Assembly: GCA_937967505.1 (NCBI GenBank) | Contig: CALCJM010000004.1 | Coordinates: 21,389-85,388, forward strand | Source of the DNA: an uncultured Pirellulaceae bacterium | GTDB taxonomy: Bacteria; Planctomycetota; Planctomycetia; Pirellulales; Pirellulaceae | Direction: 5' to 3' | Length of the DNA stretch: 64,000 bases | In this document: positions 18,611 through 25,628 of the stretch, one piece after another | Position numbering within the stretch: the stretch's first letter is position 1 | Layout of the letters: the number at the start of each line of letters is the position of its first letter | Made by a program: the position numbers and the translations under genes | Notes under the pieces: generated by a model | Told to the model about the DNA's origin: nothing | The model's database searches: none | The model's input: the letters and a program-made list of their open reading frames with translations, nothing else

Positions 18611-20140
18611 GAAGTAACGGGACAACATTTTATTGCGGGCCAGCGGGTTGCGTCGGCAACAGAAACCTTTCAGGCTGTCAATCCAGCGACCAATGAAACG
18701 CTGGATGCCCGGTTTGTGGAAGTCACGAAAGCGGAAATTGATCAGGCAATGACCGCAGCTGATAAGACTTACGATGCGCTACAGACTGCCGACAGCGCGA
18801 CCATTGCCAGTTTGCTGGAGGCAATCGCCGATGGCCTCGAGACTGTCGGCGATGCACTTTTGGATCGGGCTCATGCAGAAACGGCACTACCGATGGGACG
18901 TTTGAATGGCGAACGTGCCCGGACCTGCAATCAGACTCGCATTTTCGCAGATCTGACAAGAAAAGACCTGTGGCGACAACCGCGCATTGACCGGGGCGAT
19001 TCTGAACGCGTGCCGCCCAAACCGGATGTGCGAACGATGTTGTACGGTGTTGGTCCAGTGGTGGTGTTTGGTGCCAGTAATTTTCCATTGGCGATTTCAG
19101 TCGCCGGAACCGATACGGTTTCTGCACTGGCCGCCCGTTGTCCGGTTATCGTCAAAGCTCATCCTGCTCATCCGGGAACGTGTGAGATGATTGCGTCGGT
19201 GATTTCTACAGCTGTTAAAAAAATTGGATTACCGGCGGGCACGTTTTCGATGGTTCAGGGGAAGTCGAATCGGAGCGGTGTCGATCTGGTTCAGCATGAG
19301 AAAGCTGCGGCCGTTGCATTTACGGGGTCACTTCAAGGGGGGCGCGCGTTGTTTGATGCCGTTAACCAACGGAAGAATCCAGTTCCTTTCTACGCTGAAA
19401 TGGGAAGCCTCAATCCGGTCTTTTTGCTGCCCGGTGCGTTGGAACAACGCGCCGACGAAATTGCGACCGGATATATCCAATCGGTCAATCTGGGGGTGGG
19501 ACAGTTCTGTACCAACCCGGGAGCCGTTTTGGGACTGGAAGGTGAGAATCTTGAATCATTTTTGTCGGCCGTGAAAGTGGCTGCGGCGAAAGTTCCACCG
19601 GCGACGATGCTGCATCCGGGCATTCACGCCGCATTTGAACAAGGGCAACAACGCATCATTAGCGTTGATGCCGTAAAACGCATTGGAGGATCCAGCCAAC
19701 CACCTGTAGCCGACTCCCATCAGGCCAGTTGCAATATCTACGAAGCTGACATTAGTCAGGTCGGGCAGCAGGAAGTTTCCGAAGAGATATTCGGCCCCAG
19801 TTCCATTGTGTTCAAGTGTCAGTCGGTGGAACAGATGGTTGAGTACGCCAAAAGCCTCGACGGTCATTTAACGGCGACGATACATGGTAGCGATGAGGAT
19901 CTGAAAAACAGCGCAGCATTGGTACGAATTCTTCAACGTAAAGTTGGACGAATTGTATTCAATGGTTTTCCAACCGGAATTGAGGTCTGTAACGCGATGC
20001 ATCATGGCGGCCCCTATCCAGCCACCACTCACAGTTTTTTTACTTCGATTGGTCATCAGTCGATCTACCGGTTTACCAAACCAGTTTGTTTTCAGGGGTT
20101 TCCGGCAAATTGTTTGCCGGAACAACTCAGATCATCATAG
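18608..20140 (+). CDS. 2-oxoglutarate-semialdehyde dehydrogenase (aldehyde dehydrogenase family)
   Basis: The 510-residue enzyme belongs to the KGSADH branch of aldehyde dehydrogenases, with the usual opening VTGQHFIAGQRVAS. It shows VVVFGASNFPLAISVAGTD and IVKAHPAHPGTCEM in the cofactor domain, VAFTGSLQGGRALFD, the catalytic-Glu segment FYAEMGSLNPVF and the nucleophile in GVGQFCTNPG. It oxidises 2-oxoglutarate semialdehyde to 2-oxoglutarate with NAD(P)+, the last step of the oxidative pentose route. The start was set at GTG 18608 because GAGGA precedes it and the upstream codons add a charged non-conserved tail; TTG 18551 remains possible. A perfect 10-base inverted repeat (20100-20122) lies inside its 3' end. 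Confidence 0.9.
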   Translation: MEVTGQHFIAGQRVASATETFQAVNPATNETLDARFVEVTKAEIDQAMTAADKTYDALQTADSATIASLLEAIADGLETVGDALLDRAHAETALPMGRLNGERARTCNQTRIFADLTRKDLWRQPRIDRGDSERVPPKPDVRTMLYGVGPVVVFGASNFPLAISVAGTDTVSALAARCPVIVKAHPAHPGTCEMIASVISTAVKKIGLPAGTFSMVQGKSNRSGVDLVQHEKAAAVAFTGSLQGGRALFDAVNQRKNPVPFYAEMGSLNPVFLLPGALEQRADEIATGYIQSVNLGVGQFCTNPGAVLGLEGENLESFLSAVKVAAAKVPPATMLHPGIHAAFEQGQQRIISVDAVKRIGGSSQPPVADSHQASCNIYEADISQVGQQEVSEEIFGPSSIVFKCQSVEQMVEYAKSLDGHLTATIHGSDEDLKNSAALVRILQRKVGRIVFNGFPTGIEVCNAMHHGGPYPATTHSFFTSIGHQSIYRFTKPVCFQGFPANCLPEQLRSS

Positions 20141-20157
20141 TTGTCGTGCGGAACAAC

Positions 20158-20195
20158 AAAAAAGCGCCCGTCGGTGTTCGACGCGTGCTCTTTCT
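20158..20195. terminator. Probable bidirectional terminator between convergent genes
   Basis: GCGCCCGTCG and CGACGCGTGC pair with two mismatches around a GTGTT loop. The stem is flanked by AAAAAA on the left and TCTTTCT on the right, giving a U-rich tail for both directions. It lies between the aldehyde dehydrogenase stop (plus) and the histidine kinase stop (minus). Confidence 0.55.
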
Positions 20196-20228
20196 GAAAC
20201 TCTGAAACGCAATGTTTGATGCCGGGAG

Positions 20229-21974
20229 TCATTGCATTTGAGCCAAAGGTGTTGCGGGGGCGTCGTCGGAAGTCGTGGCCGACTGAATCGCAGCAGTGAC
20301 CTCGGCGGGCAGTTGCTCGTCCGCGACCGAATCGCTGATGCTTTGCGTAGGTTCGTAGTGCTTACGCTCTTTTGGCTTCACTGGCAGAGTGAGCACAAAC
20401 GAAGCTCCGGATCCGAGGCCGGCGCTGGTGGCGATCAGTGATCCACCCATCTCTTTTGCCGTATTGGCGCTGCTGTGCAGACCAAATCCTTTGCCCTTGT
20501 CTTTGGTCGTGAATCCATGGTTGAAGATACTGGTCAGGTGTTTGGGGTTGATCCCGACGCCGTTGTCCGAAATTTCGATCGTGAAGAAATCTTCTGCCGG
20601 TGTATCGATAGTGATGGTGATTTCTTTCTGACGCCTGTCATTGGTGTCCTCACAGGCATGTTTCGCGTTGCGAATCAGGTTAATTAAAATTTGCAGAACC
20701 TTGTGTTTTTCAACATCAGCTTCGATGTCCTGTTTGTATTGCTTGATCACTTTGACACCCGACCGCTGGAGGGTACCCTCGCCGATCTGAATCGCATCTT
20801 CAACCAACGAAGCAATGTTCAAATGTTCCAAGATGTGCTTGGCACCGGCATACTCCTGCTGCATCGAGATGACCGTTTTAATGTGATCCAGATGCTTCCG
20901 CAGATTGTCGAATTCATCCAGTAATTTTTGCTGAGTGTTTTCCAGTGTTTCGGCAGACAGCTTGATGAAGCCCGGCAAGACTTTGCCTTTGGGATCGTTC
21001 AGCAGGAAGCCGCTGGTATCGACATTTTCTTCCAAAAGTTGCGCTGCTTTGCGAAGATTGACCACATTTTGGTTTCGGATCAGGTCGCGCCCCATCGCGA
21101 TGGAGACATTGATACTGTTCAGTACGTTCCCGACATTGTGAATGACGTTGGTTGCGATCTCTGCCATGCCCGCCTGACGCGAAGCCTCGATCAGTTGTTT
21201 GTGTGTCTCCTCCAGCTTCAGTTCAGTTTGTTTCAGGTCCGTGATGTCCTTGCTGATTCCAAAGGTCCCGATGACATTGCCTTCTTCGTCGAACAAAGGC
21301 ATCTTGGAGGAAATAGCCCATGTGGAGATCCCGTCGCTGCGAACTTCTTCCTCGCACCGACCGTACATTGGCTCGCGCGTGGCAATGATTTTTTGTTCGT
21401 CTTCAAAGAAGCCCTGCGCGCAATCGAAATCCCAGAAGTCGAAATCGCTTTTGCCAATGAGACCTTCCATGTCCTTGGCACCCAGACGCTGAATCATGGA
21501 ATCACTGACACGTGTGAATTTCGATGTCCGATCCTTGAAGTAGATGAAATCCTGGGTGTTCTTCATCAGGCTGTCAATCAAAATCTTCTCATAGCCCAAA
21601 TAGTTGCAAACGTCTTCGATGCTGTAGTGGCCAACGATTCCTTCAAAAGTACCATCTTCGGAGTGAACCGGGTTGCACTCAACCGATACCGCGACGCTGG
21701 AGCTGCCGATCGAACAGCGCAACTGGGTGCGCGTTTGCGAATCCCGACTTTCGTAGGTTGCATCCTCAACTTCCGCCAGAATATCGGCCACGGCGTCTTC
21801 CAATACGATCTCGTTCAGCGTTGTGCCAAACGGCTGTGCCGATGTTTCGACACCAATATCTGCCAAGAAGGACTGGTTTGCCCATGTGAGCTTGCGGCCC
21901 TGATCACGGAAATAGATCCGTTGCCGGGTTTTGTTGAAGAACTGTTGTTGATGCTGTGAAAGAGAATTAAACAT
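20229..21974 (-). CDS. PAS-domain sensor histidine kinase
   Basis: The 581-residue protein has no membrane segment and so senses in the cytoplasm. Two PAS domains lie in the first half; the second opens with DSLMKNTQDFIYFKDRTSKF and ends with a PAC-like VIGTFGISKDITDLKQTE. The phosphoacceptor helix is the HNVGNVLN type (EIATNVIHNVGNVLNSINV, about residue 280). The ATPase domain has the N box NLIRNAKHACED (about 435), DNGVGINP and a G box GFTTKDKGKGFGLHSS. The ATG at 21974 is used; an in-frame extension to 22202 would overlap the HD-GYP gene by 164 bases. The HD-GYP response regulator lies 64 bases upstream on the same strand and is the natural partner. The signal is unknown. Confidence 0.9.
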   Translation of the reverse strand: MFNSLSQHQQQFFNKTRQRIYFRDQGRKLTWANQSFLADIGVETSAQPFGTTLNEIVLEDAVADILAEVEDATYESRDSQTRTQLRCSIGSSSVAVSVECNPVHSEDGTFEGIVGHYSIEDVCNYLGYEKILIDSLMKNTQDFIYFKDRTSKFTRVSDSMIQRLGAKDMEGLIGKSDFDFWDFDCAQGFFEDEQKIIATREPMYGRCEEEVRSDGISTWAISSKMPLFDEEGNVIGTFGISKDITDLKQTELKLEETHKQLIEASRQAGMAEIATNVIHNVGNVLNSINVSIAMGRDLIRNQNVVNLRKAAQLLEENVDTSGFLLNDPKGKVLPGFIKLSAETLENTQQKLLDEFDNLRKHLDHIKTVISMQQEYAGAKHILEHLNIASLVEDAIQIGEGTLQRSGVKVIKQYKQDIEADVEKHKVLQILINLIRNAKHACEDTNDRRQKEITITIDTPAEDFFTIEISDNGVGINPKHLTSIFNHGFTTKDKGKGFGLHSSANTAKEMGGSLIATSAGLGSGASFVLTLPVKPKERKHYEPTQSISDSVADEQLPAEVTAAIQSATTSDDAPATPLAQMQ

Positions 21975-22038
21975 GATGCTGATTGACAGGTTGGGTTCCG
22001 GGGATTTTTCGATTGGTGGCGGCTTGCCAACGGCATCG

Positions 22039-23307
22039 TCAGGCTGTGGGGACTGGTTGTGCGATTCCCTGTTGCAATAATTCTGCGACCAAAGGAAGTT
22101 TTGGCGACTCTTTGGGAGCCTCGGCACGATTTTTAAAATCTTCCCAACATGCCTGAAATGCTTCGATAATCTCGGGATCAAAATGCTTGCCAGATTCGGC
22201 AATTATCAAATCTCGTGCACTTTCAGGTGCCATCGCACGTTTGTAGACGCGCTCTGATGTCAAAGCGTCAAAGACGTCGGCAACAGCAACAATCCTTGCT
22301 GACAGCGGGATGTCGAGGCCTTTGGTACCGTGCGGATAGCCCGAGCCATCAAATTTTTCATGGTGGTAACGGGCGATTTCAGCAGCCAACGAGAGAAACT
22401 TACAGGACTTCGACTTGAGGGCCGAATCTTCGAGTGCCTCCGCGCCGATGCGTGAATGCTGTTTCATAATTTCGAATTCATCTGGTGTCAGCCGGCCAGG
22501 CTTCAGCAGCACGCTGTCAGGAATACCGACCTTGCCAATGTCGTGCAAAATACTTGAACGGCAAAGTTGAGTCCGATAGGTGTCGTCGATCTGATCCTGA
22601 TAAGGACCGTTTTCTGCCAGCCAGTTGACCAGCATTCCGGTGTAGCCCTCGATGCGTTCCAGATGCTCTCCGGTTTCCGGGTCACGCGATTCTGCAAGAC
22701 GGGCAAGTGTGAAAAACACAAGATCACGCGTCTCAAACATTTCGCGGGTACGTTGTTCAACGCGCTTTTCCAGTTGCTGTGTGTTTTCGTTGATCAGTTG
22801 GTTCAAACCCCAGCGCGCCGTTTGCGAGGCAGCGACTTGCCGAAGTTCCAGCGTGTCGAAGGGCTTCTTCAGAATAAGTAACTGATCGGTTCGTTCGAGC
22901 TCTTGAGAGATTTCCTCCCATGAGTGATCCGAGTATGCGGTACAGAGAACCACGGGCAGGTCTGGATCAACTTCCCAAATTCGTTTTGCGGTTTCCACAC
23001 CATCCCAGCCGGGGGGCATGCGGACATCAATAAATGCACAGGCATAAGGAGTGCCGTTTTTGAGACTTTCTTCAACCATGCTCAGCCCCTGTGCGCCCTG
23101 AAGCGCTGAATCCAGTTGGTAAACCCGTTCAGAGAGTTCGTCCTGGAAACGTTCATGGCAGGCTTCGGAAGTATCGTCCCCAAACAGAAAGTCGGCGGCT
23201 TCGGCCAGTTGAAGATCATTCGCTTCACCACTGAGAACCTTTCGGTAGTCCTCATGAATGGCTTCGTTATCATCGATGGTCAAAATTCGGAAGATGCGTG
23301 TGTTCAT
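22039..23307 (-). CDS. HD-GYP response regulator, predicted cyclic-di-GMP phosphodiesterase
   Basis: The 422-residue protein starts with a receiver domain: ILTIDDNEAIHEDYRKVL, phospho-acceptor Asp in CAFIDVRMPPGWDG, switch residues in VVLCTAYSD and a KKPFD lysine. The receiver is longer than usual because of an acidic insertion before the third strand. The output domain has all HD-GYP hallmarks: SSILHDIGKVGIPDSVLLKP, MKQHSRIGAEAL, YHHEKFDGSGYPHGTKG and VAVADVFDALTS. It should hydrolyse cyclic di-GMP, linking the adjacent kinase to surface or biofilm behaviour. The ATG at 23307 (MNTRIF) is preferred over a position nine codons upstream. It is the first gene of a two-gene operon with the kinase. 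Confidence 0.93.
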   Translation of the reverse strand: MNTRIFRILTIDDNEAIHEDYRKVLSGEANDLQLAEAADFLFGDDTSEACHERFQDELSERVYQLDSALQGAQGLSMVEESLKNGTPYACAFIDVRMPPGWDGVETAKRIWEVDPDLPVVLCTAYSDHSWEEISQELERTDQLLILKKPFDTLELRQVAASQTARWGLNQLINENTQQLEKRVEQRTREMFETRDLVFFTLARLAESRDPETGEHLERIEGYTGMLVNWLAENGPYQDQIDDTYRTQLCRSSILHDIGKVGIPDSVLLKPGRLTPDEFEIMKQHSRIGAEALEDSALKSKSCKFLSLAAEIARYHHEKFDGSGYPHGTKGLDIPLSARIVAVADVFDALTSERVYKRAMAPESARDLIIAESGKHFDPEIIEAFQACWEDFKNRAEAPKESPKLPLVAELLQQGIAQPVPTA

Positions 23308-23531
23308 GCTTGTCCGGTGGGGTGGTAGAAGCAATTGGAAGGGTGTAAAACGCCGTCAAGGTTTACGTGGGGATCCTTATTGCTGAAAGCTAGGACACGA
23401 TAAATCCCTCGTATGGGGTTATTTAAGTATTTTGCTAACATGACTCCCCGCCAGGTCTGATTGACCCGCGTGCGCCTGATATCCGTTACAATCGCACTAA
23501 AACATGTCCAAAAACCGGAGCGAAGGCAGGC

Positions 23532-24305
23532 GTGACCAGGATTTTATTGACCAATGACGATGGCTGGGACGCCCCCGGGATAGCCGCACTGGAAGAGATC
23601 CTGACTGAATTTGGCCGGGTCACCGTCGTCGCGCCGGCAACGCCGCAGTCCGGTATCAGCCACCAAATGACCTTCGAAGTTCCAATGGCGTTGGCGCAAT
23701 ACGCAACCAACGGCTGGCACCTGTCAGGGACACCAGCGGACTGCGCGCGTGTTGGCATGAGCCAACTGGGGCAGAGTTTCGATTGGGTATTTTCTGGAAT
23801 CAACAATGGCGGCAACCTTGGCGTCGATTTTTTCATCTCCGGGACCGTGGCGGCGGCCCGGGAGGCAACCTTTTTCGGGGCGAAGGCCGTGGCAATTTCT
23901 CAGCATCGATTGAACTATCCGGAGGCTTTTGACTGGAGCAAGTCAAAGACGCTTGCGCGTCGGGTCATTGAGGAATTGATGACCAAAGAAGAGTTTAAAT
24001 CCGGGCACTTGGCAAACATTAACTTGCCCGATTGTTCTCACCGAGACTTGGAGGCTGTCTCCATCATTGAGTGTTCAAGAGACACCAATCCGCTACCGTT
24101 TGAATATCGTAAGGCGGCAGCGGATGAAATTGCCAGAGACCCCAACTTCGGTCAACGTGAAAATTTTGACCACCTGGAATCCGAACGACGGAGGAGCCTA
24201 GTTTATTGTGGCATTTACAATTCCAGAAAACGCGATGCCGGGAAAGATATCGATGTCTGCCTGAACGGCGACGTTGCGGTTACTTGGAGTCTGTTGCAGG
24301 ACTGA
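23532..24305 (+). CDS. surE: 5'/3'-nucleotidase SurE
   Basis: The 257-residue protein has the SurE core: LLTNDDGWDAPGIAALEE with the metal-binding Asp pair, VVAPATPQSGISHQMTF, LSGTPADCARVGMSQ and FSGINNGGNLGVDFFISGTV. SurE enzymes remove phosphate from nucleoside monophosphates and are linked to stationary-phase survival. The GTG start at 23532 follows a purine-rich AAGGCAGG. It is a single plus-strand gene between minus-strand genes and converges on the epimerase gene with a gap of 39 bases, in which no obvious terminator was seen. Confidence 0.93.
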   Translation: MTRILLTNDDGWDAPGIAALEEILTEFGRVTVVAPATPQSGISHQMTFEVPMALAQYATNGWHLSGTPADCARVGMSQLGQSFDWVFSGINNGGNLGVDFFISGTVAAAREATFFGAKAVAISQHRLNYPEAFDWSKSKTLARRVIEELMTKEEFKSGHLANINLPDCSHRDLEAVSIIECSRDTNPLPFEYRKAAADEIARDPNFGQRENFDHLESERRRSLVYCGIYNSRKRDAGKDIDVCLNGDVAVTWSLLQD

Positions 24306-24344
24306 ATTGGGGACCAAACGCCAATCGAGCATTCTGATGCAACG

Positions 24345-25331
24345 TTAAGGCAATTTGATACCGGCAGACCATGGCAAGTTTTTCTTGTGCCATTCAACAC
24401 AGTGGGCCAATCCATCATCCAGTGAGACCGTCGGCCGCCAGCCAAGCAGTTTTTCGGCTTTGGTGATGTCGGCCCAAGTCGATTTAATGTCTGCTTTATG
24501 GGATGGTTTGTTGACGATATTCGCTTTTTTGCCCAACAACCCCTCCAGTTTTTCAATGATGGTGTTGAGAGTGACCGGCCGGTTTCCCCCGCCGAGATTG
24601 ATGATTTCGTAGCCTACGGGCCGAGTGGCCGCGATCGTACCGCGTGCAATATCATCGACATAGGTAAAATCGCGCGACTGAGATCCGTCTCCAAAAAGTT
24701 CGATGGGAGTGCCTGCATCGATCCATTTAATGAAGCGGAAAATGGACATGTCTGGCCGGCCGGCCGGGCCGTAGACCGTGAAGTATCGGACGACCGAAAC
24801 ATCGATCTCATAAAGGAAGTGGTGCGCGTACGCCATCACTTCAGCGGCTTTTTTTGAGGCAGCGTAGGGCGAGATTGGCGTATTGACGGCGAGTGTTTCT
24901 GTAAATGGAATTTTCTGCCCAGCGTACAGCGACGATGTGGACGCCAGCACGTATTTTTTGATGCCGCGCCGTTGCATTGCTTCCAACAAGTATAAATTTG
25001 CCATGGCATTGGTGGTCATGTAGACCACCGGGTTGTCCATGCTGTACCGCACGCCCGCTCTAGCTGCCAGATTGATGACTGCGTCAAATGCGTGAGTATC
25101 GAAGATCTTGTTCAAGGATTCTTGATCTTCCAGATCTTCGGTGTAGAAAGTGAAATTGTCGTCGGCCAGCAGTTTTTCAAGGCGATGCTGCTTCAGCGAG
25201 ACATCGTAGTAGTCGTTCAAATTGTCAACGCCAACAACCGTGTGCCCGTCTCCTAATAGAAAACTGGCGACGCGATTGGCAATAAAGCCCGCACATCCTG
25301 TGACGAGGAAATTTTGGTGCGGTTTTTCCAT
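24345..25331 (-). CDS. NAD-dependent nucleotide-sugar epimerase (UDP-glucuronate 4-epimerase-like)
   Basis: The 328-residue extended SDR starts at the ATG at 25331 (MEKPHQNF); longer in-frame starts add non-conserved sequence. The Rossmann motif reads TGCAGFIANRVASFLL, with Ala where the third Gly-like position usually is Gly (GFIG). The catalytic Tyr-Lys is in YAASKKAAEVMAY. The segments AARAGVRYSMDNP and YGPAGRPDMSIFRFIKWI are typical of UDP-GlcA 4-epimerases, which make UDP-galacturonate. It is the last gene of the polysaccharide locus in the direction of transcription. The exact sugar is not decided by sequence. Confidence 0.85.
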   Translation of the reverse strand: MEKPHQNFLVTGCAGFIANRVASFLLGDGHTVVGVDNLNDYYDVSLKQHRLEKLLADDNFTFYTEDLEDQESLNKIFDTHAFDAVINLAARAGVRYSMDNPVVYMTTNAMANLYLLEAMQRRGIKKYVLASTSSLYAGQKIPFTETLAVNTPISPYAASKKAAEVMAYAHHFLYEIDVSVVRYFTVYGPAGRPDMSIFRFIKWIDAGTPIELFGDGSQSRDFTYVDDIARGTIAATRPVGYEIINLGGGNRPVTLNTIIEKLEGLLGKKANIVNKPSHKADIKSTWADITKAEKLLGWRPTVSLDDGLAHCVEWHKKNLPWSAGIKLP

Positions 25332-25564
25332 AGATTGATGTGATAGGTTTGTAAGAGACGATTGAACTGCCGCAGTCCGATCGATGGTAGCGTTTGGGAA
25401 CGTCAACGCCAACAATGAAACCCGAAAACTGGCGAAAACCACCGACATGTCCCGTGAACTTTTGTTGACACGAAATCGACAAAGTAATGCTGTCTAAATA
25501 GAAATCGGTCTCCCGAGACTCTCACGAATCAAGAGTGCCGCAGCAGGGAAAACGTGAGCCGGAT

Positions 25565-25628
25565 ATCGCAATGAGATCTGCTCTATCGAATGAGATCTGC
25601 CCTATCGCAATGAGATCTGCTCTATCGC
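25565..25628. repeat. Three-copy tandem repeat of about 20 bases at a gene's stop codon
   Basis: Units ATCGCAATGAGATCTGCTCT (two copies) and a 19-base variant between them are followed by the start of a fourth (ATCGCAGTG). The last unit runs through the stop codon of the FAD/Fe-S oxidase gene at 25622, so the array looks like repeated duplication of that gene's 3' end. The remaining gap to the epimerase start at 25331 shows no further feature. Confidence 0.85.

Noticed and set aside
20931..21959. 343-codon plus-strand frame opposite the histidine kinase
   Set aside because: It is an antisense frame inside a clear kinase gene; the sequence has no domain of its own.
21975..22202. N-terminal extension of the histidine kinase
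   Set aside because: It would overlap the HD-GYP gene by 164 bases and adds no domain.
25565..25628. Possible CRISPR array
   Set aside because: The units are directly adjacent with no spacers and no cas genes are nearby; it is a simple tandem repeat.
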